A DNA stretch of 48,321 nucleotides from Oscillospiraceae bacterium (GTDB taxonomy: Bacteria; Bacillota; Clostridia; Oscillospirales; Acutalibacteraceae): positions 1-48,321 of the forward strand of contig SVQC01000010.1 in assembly GCA_015065585.1 (NCBI GenBank). Direction: 5' to 3'. This document shows, piece by piece, positions 32,230 to 39,759 of this stretch (position 1 is its first letter; each line of letters starts with the position of its first letter). The position numbers and the translations under genes were made by a program. The notes under the pieces are model-generated. The model was not told the origin of the DNA and did no database searches. It saw nothing but the letters and a program-made list of their open reading frames with translations.

Positions 32230-34479
32230 ATGAGAAAAATTGTTAACATTAACTCTAAATGGGCTTTTTCAAAAATGGCTACCGAAGTCCCTCAGGATAT
32301 TGACAACCGCTGGGATTTTGTCAACCTGCCCCACTCTTTTAACGCTATTGACGGTCAGGACGGCGGAAACGATTACTTCCGCGGTACCGCTTACTATGCA
32401 AAAAAACTTGATAAAACGGATTTGCCCGAAGCCGAAAAATATTTTCTCGAAATAAAGGGCGCAAATTCTTCGGCTGACGTTTATATGAACGGCAAAAAAC
32501 TCTTTCATCACGACGGCGGTTACTCTACCTTCAGAGTTGACATTACCGAACATCTTGACAGAGAAAGCCTTCTTGTTATCGCCGTTGATAACTCACCCAG
32601 CGAAACGGTTTATCCTCAGGTTGCCGACTTTACCTTCTACGGCGGTATTTACAGAGACGTTAATATTATCTGCACCGCAAAAAATCATTTTGACCTTATG
32701 TATTACGGTGGCCCCGGTATAAAGGTTACCCCCACCGTCGAGGGCATCAATGCAAAAACCGAGGTAGAGGTTTATTTAAAAGATGATTTAAAGGAAACTC
32801 AGAAATTAGTTTACACTCTTTATGATAAAGAGGAAAATGAACTCAAAAAAATCGAGAGTACCGAAACAAAAGTGCTTTTCGAAATCGAAAAGGTTCATCT
32901 TTGGCAGGGCAAAAAAGACCCCTACCTTTACTGTGTAGAGGCAGCGATTGTTGAAAACGAACAGGTTATTGATAACGTATGTACCCGTTTTGGTTGCCGT
33001 TTCTTTGAAATTGATGCTCAGCGCGGATTTATCCTTAACGGCGAAGAATATCCTCTCCGCGGTGTTTCTCGCCATCAGGACAGATGGGGTATCGGTAACG
33101 CTCTGCTTCCCGAACACCATAAGGAAGATATGGACCTTATCTGTGAGCTAGGCGCTACCACAATAAGACTTGCCCACTATCAGCACGACCAGTATTTCTA
33201 TGATTTGTGCGACGAAAAAGGTCTTGTTGTCTGGGCTGAAATTCCTTATATTTCTCAGCATATGGCAGGCGGCAGAGAAAATACCGTTTCTCAGATGAAA
33301 GAGCTTATTGTCCAGAACTATAATCACCCCTCTATCGTAGTTTGGGGACTTTCAAACGAGATTACTATGAAGGGTGATAAAGACCCAGACCTTCTTGAAA
33401 ACCACACCGTTTTAAACGACCTTTGTCATTTGCTTGACCCCACAAGACTTACTACCGTTGCGGCGGTTTCCCCCGCACCTATTGACAGTCCATATTTAAA
33501 AATTCCCGACGTAGTTTCCTATAACCACTATTTCGGTTGGTACGGCGGAGACACCGATATGAACGGCCCCTGGTTTGATAACTTCCACAAGGTAAATCCC
33601 TCTATTCCCATAGGCTGCAGCGAGTACGGCTGTGAGGCTCTTAACTGGCACACCTCTAACCCCACTCAGGGCGACTACACCGAGGAATATCAGGCTTATT
33701 ACCACGAGGAGCTTATCAAACAGCTTTTCACAAGAAAATATCTCTGGGCAACGCATGTTTGGAATATGTTTGACTTCGGCGCTGATGCAAGATGCGAAGG
33801 CGGTGAAAACGGTCAGAACCATAAGGGTCTTATAACCTTTGACAGAAAGTATAAAAAAGACGCTTTTTACGCCTATAAGGCCTGGCTTTCCGACGAGCCT
33901 TTCGTTCATATTTGTTCTAAACGCTACGTTGACAGGGTTGAAGATATAACAAAGGTTACCGTTTATTCAAATCTGCCCGAGGTTGAGCTTTTTGCAAACG
34001 GCGTTTCAGTAGGTAAAAAAGCCGCAGAGGACCGTTTCTTCTACTTTGACGTAGAAAATATCGGTGAAACTAATCTTGTTGCCGTTGCTGGCGAATTTAA
34101 GGACAGCAGTATTATTAAAAAGGTTGATGTTTTCAACGAAGACTACCGCCTCAAAGAAAAAAATGCGGTTCTTAACTGGTTCGATATTACCGAGGTAGAG
34201 GACCATTTCTCGCTTAACGATAAAATAAGCGACATTTTCGCCACCTTGCAGGGCAAAATGCTCTTTATGGGTCTTGTTGCCAAATTTATGCCCAAAAAGG
34301 GCGATAAGGTTGCCGGCGGATTTGAAATGAACGACTCTATGATGTCTATGCTTGGCGGCTTTACGGTGCTTCGCCTTTCGGGTATGCTTGGTATGGTGGG
34401 GGTTGACCTTACTAAAGAACAGCTTCTAGACCTTAATGCAAAGCTTAACAAAATAAAAAAACCTAAATCAACAAAATAA
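32230..34479 (+). CDS. glycoside hydrolase family 2 protein (beta-galactosidase type)
   Basis: A 749-residue cytosolic enzyme (no signal peptide). It has a sugar-binding jelly roll (about 1-150), an immunoglobulin-like domain (about 160-255) and a TIM barrel (about 262-560). The acid/base Glu is E377 in WGLSNE and the nucleophile is E465 in IGCSEYG; RGVSRHQDRWG is the family signature. W511 in THVWNMFDFG is also conserved. A further Ig-like domain follows, then an unusual tail (about 650-749) of helical, Met-rich sequence (LQGKMLFMGLVAKFMPKKG...) that is not part of the catalytic fold. Beta-galactosidase is likeliest; beta-glucuronidase is possible. Paired with the symporter upstream. Confidence 0.9.
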   Translation: MRKIVNINSKWAFSKMATEVPQDIDNRWDFVNLPHSFNAIDGQDGGNDYFRGTAYYAKKLDKTDLPEAEKYFLEIKGANSSADVYMNGKKLFHHDGGYSTFRVDITEHLDRESLLVIAVDNSPSETVYPQVADFTFYGGIYRDVNIICTAKNHFDLMYYGGPGIKVTPTVEGINAKTEVEVYLKDDLKETQKLVYTLYDKEENELKKIESTETKVLFEIEKVHLWQGKKDPYLYCVEAAIVENEQVIDNVCTRFGCRFFEIDAQRGFILNGEEYPLRGVSRHQDRWGIGNALLPEHHKEDMDLICELGATTIRLAHYQHDQYFYDLCDEKGLVVWAEIPYISQHMAGGRENTVSQMKELIVQNYNHPSIVVWGLSNEITMKGDKDPDLLENHTVLNDLCHLLDPTRLTTVAAVSPAPIDSPYLKIPDVVSYNHYFGWYGGDTDMNGPWFDNFHKVNPSIPIGCSEYGCEALNWHTSNPTQGDYTEEYQAYYHEELIKQLFTRKYLWATHVWNMFDFGADARCEGGENGQNHKGLITFDRKYKKDAFYAYKAWLSDEPFVHICSKRYVDRVEDITKVTVYSNLPEVELFANGVSVGKKAAEDRFFYFDVENIGETNLVAVAGEFKDSSIIKKVDVFNEDYRLKEKNAVLNWFDITEVEDHFSLNDKISDIFATLQGKMLFMGLVAKFMPKKGDKVAGGFEMNDSMMSMLGGFTVLRLSGMLGMVGVDLTKEQLLDLNAKLNKIKKPKSTK

Positions 34480-34910
34480 AAAAGCCCTCATGAGGCACCC
34501 TCCGTAAGGAAGGTGCCTCAGTTATATTCGCCTTGCGAGTTTTGGAGGCGAATATAATATCACGAAAACCGATAGGTTTTCATATCACTTTGCGTGACAA
34601 GGCAAAATATTACTGTGAGACCTGTCTCACAATATCACTTATCGCTTTTGAGTTAGGTCAATTTTGAAGAATATTTCCGCGTTACGCACCTTTTGAAAGT
34701 GTCAATTTTTATATAAAAAGAAATTAGGGAGAACTCTTCTTTACGAAGTGTCTCCCTATGAAACTTTTTTATTTTGTTGCTAGGGATTAGGGACTTGTTT
34801 TTTCTTCAAAAATTTATTTTTTACCCGACCGCTTTCGACAAAATTTTCATTTTTTTTGTGTTATACTTTCATTAATCCCTACAAAAATACATAAAAAGGA
34901 AGTATTTACT
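34480..34910. other. intergenic region filled with hairpins
   Basis: No gene is supported in these 431 bases. They contain the hairpin array at 34491-34638, an isolated hairpin TAGGGAGA/TCTCCCTA at 34725-34758, and an AT-rich stretch before the gene at 34911. Confidence 0.6.
34491..34638. repeat. array of hairpins with ATATCAC linkers
   Basis: Hairpins are: TGAGGCACC/GGTGCCTCA (34491-34520); TTATATTCGCC/GGCGAATATAA (34522-34557); GAAAACC-GATA-GGTTTTC (34564-34581); TTTGC/GCAAA (34589-34606); and TGTGAGAC-CT-GTCTCACA (34614-34631). The linker ATATCAC recurs after three of them, as in the array at 28896-29061. The first hairpin has a relative at 48245-48291. Confidence 0.75.
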
Positions 34911-35393
34911 ATGAAAAAAACCAAAACCTGTTGTTTTCTTACCAACGATTTTTGCAATTTTTCTTATAATTTGCAAAGCGAAGCCAGAAAAGAAAAAATA
35001 AACCAATCAGCCGCCGAAAAATTAGAGACTCTGATAAGCGACGGCGTAACGAATTTTATTTCGGGTCTTGAAGAGGGTCTTGATTTGTTTATGTCAGACT
35101 ATCTTTTAAAACGAAATGAAAAGCTGACCCTTGAATGCGCAGCCGCCTTTGAAGAACAAGCCGCAAATTATTCTTCTTCCCAGCGGGAAAAATATTTTGA
35201 AATTTGTGAAAATTGCGACACCTTAACCTTTGTAAGCAGAAAGCGTCAGTTCGGCTGTAAAAACAAAAGAGACCGTTATATGATAGAACAAAGTGATATT
35301 GTACTTTGTTTTTGGGATAAAATTTCCCCTTATACCGGTGAACTTCTTCAATATGCTGTAGGCAGAAATAAAAAAATACTCTATATAGGCTAA
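34911..35393 (+). CDS. SLOG-superfamily protein, DUF1273/YpsA-like
   Basis: A 160-residue protein that resembles the YpsA (DUF1273) branch of the SLOG Rossmann-like superfamily. ISDGVTNFISGLEEGLDLFMSDYLL fits the Gly-rich ligand loop and its helix. RDRYMIEQSDIVLCFWDK and YTGELLQYAVGRNKKILYI fit the C-terminal strands of that fold. SLOG proteins bind nucleotide-derived ligands, and YpsA affects cell division in B. subtilis. The N-terminus is shorter and Cys/Phe-rich (CCFLTNDFCNFSYNL). It is a single gene between a repeat region and dnaA. Function unproven. Confidence 0.65.
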   Translation: MKKTKTCCFLTNDFCNFSYNLQSEARKEKINQSAAEKLETLISDGVTNFISGLEEGLDLFMSDYLLKRNEKLTLECAAAFEEQAANYSSSQREKYFEICENCDTLTFVSRKRQFGCKNKRDRYMIEQSDIVLCFWDKISPYTGELLQYAVGRNKKILYIG

Positions 35394-35401
35394 AATTTTC
35401 G

Positions 35402-35430
35402 TCTCCGCAAGGTTTTGCGGAGATTTTCTT
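35402..35430 (+). terminator. terminator upstream of the dnaA promoter
   Basis: TCTCCGCAA-GGT-TTTGCGGAGA forms a 9-bp stem followed by TTTTCTTT. It insulates dnaA from the SLOG gene. Confidence 0.88.
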
Positions 35431-35460
35431 TATATATTATATATAATATATATATTTATA

Positions 35461-35488
35461 TTGAAAATTTTAAAATATATGGTATAAT
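35461..35488 (+). promoter_or_regulatory. promoter of dnaA
   Basis: TTGAAA (35461-35466) and TATAAT (35483-35488) with a 16-bp spacer lie after an alternating AT tract (about 35431-35460) that could serve as an unwinding element. No DnaA box matching TTATNCACA was seen in this upstream region. Confidence 0.7.
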
Positions 35489-35523
35489 GTAGTTGTATAT
35501 TTATACTTAAAAGGTGTGATTTT

Positions 35524-36852
35524 ATGAAAATTGAATCTCCTAATGATATATGGAATCTTGTGTGTGACGAAATTAAGAAAAACGTCAGCGAAATAGCCTT
35601 TGATGTTTGGCTTAAGGATTTGCACCCAATAGACCTTAAAAACGGGGAATTTATTCTTGGTATTAATTCTGATTACAAAAAGCAGATTGTTGAGGCTACA
35701 TATCTTGACCAGATTCATCAGAATTTAAAATATATTATGGGTGTTGAGCTTGCCATTACTATTTTGGTTGAAGATGAAATGGGACAGGTTGTTGAACCCA
35801 GTAAGCCTATCGGCGACGGCTCTTTCGAAAGCGAGTATACCTTTGATAATTTTATTGTCGGCTCTACTAACCGTTTTGCCCACGCCGCCAGTATGGCTGT
35901 TGCGGACAACCCTAATATAATTTACAATCCTCTTATTATTTACGGAAGAAGCGGTGTTGGTAAAACCCATTTGCTTTTGGCTATAAAAAATCATATGCGT
36001 AAAAAATGTCCTACTAAGCAGATTGAGTATATCAGATGCGAGGAATTTACGAATCAGCTTATTTCCGCCCTTCACGACGGTAAGCTCGGTATCGGCTCTA
36101 TTGATAATTTCAGAAACCGTTTCAGAAATACCGACGTTTTACTTATCGATGATATTCAGTTTATTGCCGGCAAAGCGCAGACACAGGAGGAATTCTTTAA
36201 TACCTTTAACGCTCTTTATCAGAACAAGAAGCAGATTGTTGTTACCTGTGACCGTCCTCCTAAAGATATTAAACTTCTTGACGACAGACTTCGTTCCCGT
36301 TTTGAAAGCGGTCTTATTGCAGATATTACTCCTCCTGATTTTGAAACCAAGGTTGGTATTATACGCAATAAAGAGCAACAGCTCGGTATAGAAATTCCCG
36401 AAAACGTTACTTACTATATAGCTGAGCATATTCAGGATAACACCCGTCAGCTTGAGGGCGTTGTTAAAAAGATACAGGCCCTTATTTTAATCGACCAGAA
36501 GGTTCCCACCCTTTCTATTGTTCAAGGCTTTATAAGAGAGGTTATTAGTGATACTAAGCCCGAGCCTATAAAAATTGAACAGATTATAACAGAGGTTTCA
36601 AGAACCTATAACGTAAGCGAGGGCGATATTTTATCAACGAGAAGAAGCGCTGACCTTGTAAAAGCCAGACAGGTTGCAATGTATATAGCCCGTGAAACTA
36701 CCGAGCTTCCCTATCAGGCAATTGGCGAAACTTTTGGAAGAAACCATACTACTGTTCTTTATACCGAAAAAAAGGTTAAAGAAATGATGAGGGACAACCC
36801 CTTTGAAAAAAATGTAATAGAAGATATTATTAAAAATTTAAAGCAGGAATAA
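35524..36852 (+). CDS. dnaA: chromosomal replication initiator protein DnaA
   Basis: A 442-residue AAA+ initiator that binds DnaA boxes and melts oriC. Domain I is about 1-80, followed by a short linker II. The AAA+ module has Walker A GRSGVGKTH (141-149) and Walker B LLIDD (206-210). The C-terminal HTH domain IV includes residues 360-442. The DNA-contact motif reads GRNHTTV (405-411) where most bacteria have GRDHTTV. The start has AAGGTGTG upstream. It opens the replication cluster dnaA-dnaN-yaaA-recF-remB-gyrB-gyrA. No rpmH-rnpA pair lies upstream within the window. Confidence 0.98.
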   Translation: MKIESPNDIWNLVCDEIKKNVSEIAFDVWLKDLHPIDLKNGEFILGINSDYKKQIVEATYLDQIHQNLKYIMGVELAITILVEDEMGQVVEPSKPIGDGSFESEYTFDNFIVGSTNRFAHAASMAVADNPNIIYNPLIIYGRSGVGKTHLLLAIKNHMRKKCPTKQIEYIRCEEFTNQLISALHDGKLGIGSIDNFRNRFRNTDVLLIDDIQFIAGKAQTQEEFFNTFNALYQNKKQIVVTCDRPPKDIKLLDDRLRSRFESGLIADITPPDFETKVGIIRNKEQQLGIEIPENVTYYIAEHIQDNTRQLEGVVKKIQALILIDQKVPTLSIVQGFIREVISDTKPEPIKIEQIITEVSRTYNVSEGDILSTRRSADLVKARQVAMYIARETTELPYQAIGETFGRNHTTVLYTEKKVKEMMRDNPFEKNVIEDIIKNLKQE

Positions 36853-37092
36853 AAAAGTTATAAACAATGTTAACAGTTATAAACTTTTCTTTTTTCACAT
36901 TTCTGTTTATAAAGAATTTTTCTTTAAAGTTATGCACATTTTGTCAAACTTTATATTAACAGCGGTTTTTGTTTTAATTAAAGGATTTTTCCCTTTTTAA
37001 ACAAAACTGACACTATTAGAATGACTGTTATTTTTATAATTATCTCTTAGAAAAAAATTGCAAATTTTTATTTTTTGAAAGGTGTCTTAAAA
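36853..37092. other. dnaA-dnaN intergenic region, possible part of oriC
   Basis: This is 240 bp of very AT-rich sequence with one exact TTATNCACA-type DnaA box (TTATGCACA, 36930-36938). Weaker TTATAAAC-type repeats occur near 36860-36920. Position next to dnaA fits an origin, but the box density is low, so the call is tentative. Confidence 0.5.
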
Positions 37093-38193
37093 ATGAATTT
37101 TACAGTAGACCGTAATGAATTTTTAGATGTTGTTTCCCGTCTTTCCCGAATTGTTTCAAATAAAACCAGTTATCCTGTTTTAGAGGGTATACTTCTTTCT
37201 GCTGAACAGGGAAAATTAACACTTATTGCTTATAACCTTGAAATGAGTATGAAAAAATCTATATACGCCCGTGTTGAAGAGGAGGGCGATATTGTTCTTT
37301 CTGCAAGAATACTCGGTGATATTTTTAAAAGACTTTCCGGTAAAACGGTACAAATAAGCTGTGACGATAAAAATATCTGTAAAATAAGCTGTAACGGCGC
37401 TGTTTTTGATATTCCCGGTATGGCTGCTATTGATTATCCTGAACTTCCAAATTTCTTTGACGGACAGAAAATTAACTTACTCGGAGAAAATCTTATTGAA
37501 ATGACCGAGGGAACCTCCTTTGCCGTTGCAAATGTAGAGGGAACCCGTCCCGTTTTAATGGGTATAAATATTTCCGCGGAAAACGGAGTATTAAAATTCG
37601 TTGCTATTGACGGTTATAGACTGGCTATAAGAAAAATGAAGATAGATAATATTGAAGATTTCAGTTTTATTATAAACGGCGCTATGTTAAACGAAGTAAT
37701 ACGCCTTATTTCTGACAGAAATGAAAATATTCCAGTAAGTGTCGGCAGTAAAATGATTTCCTTTTTTATTGACGGATACAGTATTATGTGCCGTCTTATA
37801 GAGGGTGATTTTGTTAATTATCAGAGAACTATTCCTGCAGGATATAAACAAAAAGTAACTGTTATGGTTAGTGATATTCTTGGAATATTAGACAGAATTT
37901 CACTTCTTATAAGTGATTCCTTTTCAACACCTGTAAGATGTATAGTAAACGAAGAAAATATTAATTTTTCCTGCGCTACCGCTGTGGGTAAAGCAACAGA
38001 GATTTATGAAGTTGACCTTGAGGGTGAGCCTTTTGAAATAGGTCTTTCTTCCCGCTATTTAACCGAGGCTTTAAAGGCTGTTGACGACGATATGGTTCAG
38101 ATTAAATTTGACTCTTCTAAACAAGGTGTAGTAATTGAGCCTTTACAGAGTGACGATTATATGTATATGATAATGCCTATGAGGTTGAAATAA
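37093..38193 (+). CDS. dnaN: DNA polymerase III subunit beta (sliding clamp)
   Basis: A 366-residue ring-forming clamp that tethers the replicative polymerase to DNA. Three repeated clamp domains of about 120 residues each are present. The sequence starts MNFTVDRNEFLDVVSRLSRIVSNKTSYPVLEGILL and ends MYMIMPMRLK, matching the typical C-terminal PMRL. The ATG at 37093 has AAAGGTG upstream; a TTG at 37075 adds six residues without support. Its stop overlaps the start of the S4 gene (TAATG). Confidence 0.98.
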   Translation: MNFTVDRNEFLDVVSRLSRIVSNKTSYPVLEGILLSAEQGKLTLIAYNLEMSMKKSIYARVEEEGDIVLSARILGDIFKRLSGKTVQISCDDKNICKISCNGAVFDIPGMAAIDYPELPNFFDGQKINLLGENLIEMTEGTSFAVANVEGTRPVLMGINISAENGVLKFVAIDGYRLAIRKMKIDNIEDFSFIINGAMLNEVIRLISDRNENIPVSVGSKMISFFIDGYSIMCRLIEGDFVNYQRTIPAGYKQKVTVMVSDILGILDRISLLISDSFSTPVRCIVNEENINFSCATAVGKATEIYEVDLEGEPFEIGLSSRYLTEALKAVDDDMVQIKFDSSKQGVVIEPLQSDDYMYMIMPMRLK

Positions 38194-38414
38194 TGGAAAC
38201 TGTTGAAATTAAAATAAACGAAGATTTTATAAGACTTGATTCTTTAATGAAGCTTTCAAATATAGTTGCTACCGGCGGTCATGCAAAAATTGTTATCCAA
38301 AACGGACAGGTCAAGGTTAACGGCAAAATTTGTACTATGCGCGGTAAAAAAATGAGAAACGGCGATTTTCTTGAATTTGAAGATATAAAGGTAGTTGTTA
38401 AAAATGCTGATTAA
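38193..38414 (+). CDS. yaaA: S4-domain RNA-binding protein YaaA (RlbA-like)
   Basis: A 73-residue S4 domain protein (IRLDSLMKLSNIVATGGHAKIVIQNGQVKVNGKI is the alpha-L motif) always found between dnaN and recF in Firmicutes. Family knowledge suggests a role in ribosome assembly or RNA binding. It is coupled on both sides: one base overlap with dnaN and 11-base overlap with recF. Confidence 0.95.
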   Translation: METVEIKINEDFIRLDSLMKLSNIVATGGHAKIVIQNGQVKVNGKICTMRGKKMRNGDFLEFEDIKVVVKNAD

Positions 38415-39474
38415 GAAGGTCAGCGGAATAAATTACAGAAATCTTAAAGCTTTTGAAATAGAGCCTGATTTAAAAACAAATGTTATATATGGAAAAAATG
38501 CTCAGGGAAAAACTAACTTTTTAGAGGCTTTGTGGCTTTTTACAGGGGCAAAAAGCTTCAGAACTAATAAAGATTCTCTTTTAACAAATCTTGAAGAAAG
38601 TGAATCTAAAATAAATATTGTTTTTGAAAGTAATAAAGGGGAAAACGAGGCAGAAATAAAAATAGGAAAGAGAAGAAATGCCTCTTTTAACGAAAAAAAA
38701 CTTAACTCTGCCTCTCTTCTTGCAGGAAATTTTTGCGCTATTGTATTTTCTCCTGATGACCTTAATTTAATTTCCGGTTCTCCGGACAAAAGAAGAAGAT
38801 TTTTAGATGTTGCAATATCTCAGATTTATCCCAAATATATAGAAATTTTAAAGAGATATGCGAGAGCCTTGGCTCAGAGAAATTATCTTTTAAAAGAAAT
38901 GTGTAAAAAAGAAAGTAAAGAAAATTTACTTATTCCTTTTGAAAATGAAATGAGTATTGCGGGAACAAGTATAATAAGATACCGAAAAAGATATTTAGAG
39001 CTTATAGAAGAATACATAACCGAAATATACAGCGGTATTTCTCAGTCTAAGGAATCATTTAAAACCGTTTATGAACCATTTACCAAATCAGAAGACCTTT
39101 TAAAAGAATTAGAATTAAAAAGAAAAGAAGATATTAAAAACGGTTTTTCTTCGGTTGGTCCTCACAGAGACGATATTGATTTTATAATTAACGGGCTTTC
39201 GGTTAAAAGCCTTGGTTCTCAGGGGCAAAAAAGAAGTGTTGCTTTAGCTCTTAAGCTTAGTGAAGCAGAGGTGCTTAATAAAATAAACGGAGAATATCCC
39301 GTAGCTCTTCTTGATGACGTTTTAAGCGAACTGGACCCCGAAAGGCAAAATTTTATATTAAATCACATTAATAAAATGCAGGTTTTTATAACATGTTGCG
39401 ACCCAGCAAATATAAAAATACTATCGAAAGGTACCGTCTTTAAGGTAGACGACGGAAAAATAGAAAAAGAATAA
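38404..39474 (+). CDS. recF: DNA replication and repair protein RecF
   Basis: A 356-residue SMC-like ATPase that loads RecA at gaps. Walker A is IYGKNAQGKTNFLEAL near residue 30, the signature LGSQGQKRSVALALKLS, and Walker B PVALLDDVLSELD. The ATG at 38404 (MLIKKVSGINYRNLK) is chosen; a TTG nine bases upstream gives no better ribosome binding site. The first bases overlap the yaaA end. Codon use is notably AT-richer than in the surrounding housekeeping genes. Confidence 0.97.
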   Translation: MLIKKVSGINYRNLKAFEIEPDLKTNVIYGKNAQGKTNFLEALWLFTGAKSFRTNKDSLLTNLEESESKINIVFESNKGENEAEIKIGKRRNASFNEKKLNSASLLAGNFCAIVFSPDDLNLISGSPDKRRRFLDVAISQIYPKYIEILKRYARALAQRNYLLKEMCKKESKENLLIPFENEMSIAGTSIIRYRKRYLELIEEYITEIYSGISQSKESFKTVYEPFTKSEDLLKELELKRKEDIKNGFSSVGPHRDDIDFIINGLSVKSLGSQGQKRSVALALKLSEAEVLNKINGEYPVALLDDVLSELDPERQNFILNHINKMQVFITCCDPANIKILSKGTVFKVDDGKIEKE

Positions 39475-39478
39475 TGTT

Positions 39479-39745
39479 ATGTATATTCATTTAGGACAGG
39501 ATACGGTGGTTAAAAAAAGTGACATTATAGGTATTTTTGATATGGATAATACCACCGTTTCCAAAAGAACCAGAGATTTTTTAAATAAAGCTGAAAAAAA
39601 AGGAAGAGTAGTAAACGTAAGTTTTGAGCTTCCTAAATCCTTTGTTGTGTGTAAAAAAGAAAAGGAAAATTTTATAATTTATATATCACAGCTATCCTCG
39701 GCAACTCTTTTAAAGAGATGCGAGTCTAAAATAGAAATTATTTAA
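39479..39745 (+). CDS. remB: DUF370 regulator, RemB-like
   Basis: An 88-residue protein of the RemA/RemB (DUF370) family. The opening MYIHLGQDTVVKKSDIIGIFDMDNTT is typical. RemA activates matrix genes in B. subtilis; the copy between recF and gyrB is the RemB position. It starts four bases after the recF stop within the replication operon. It may link envelope or biofilm state to the replication locus, but the function of RemB is poorly defined. Confidence 0.9.
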   Translation: MYIHLGQDTVVKKSDIIGIFDMDNTTVSKRTRDFLNKAEKKGRVVNVSFELPKSFVVCKKEKENFIIYISQLSSATLLKRCESKIEII

Positions 39746-39759
39746 GAGAGGAAAAAAAA

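Noticed and set aside
34911-35393. Defence system built on the SLOG protein
   Set aside because: No nuclease, TIR, membrane effector or nucleotidyl-cyclase partner is adjacent, so a defence role is unsupported.
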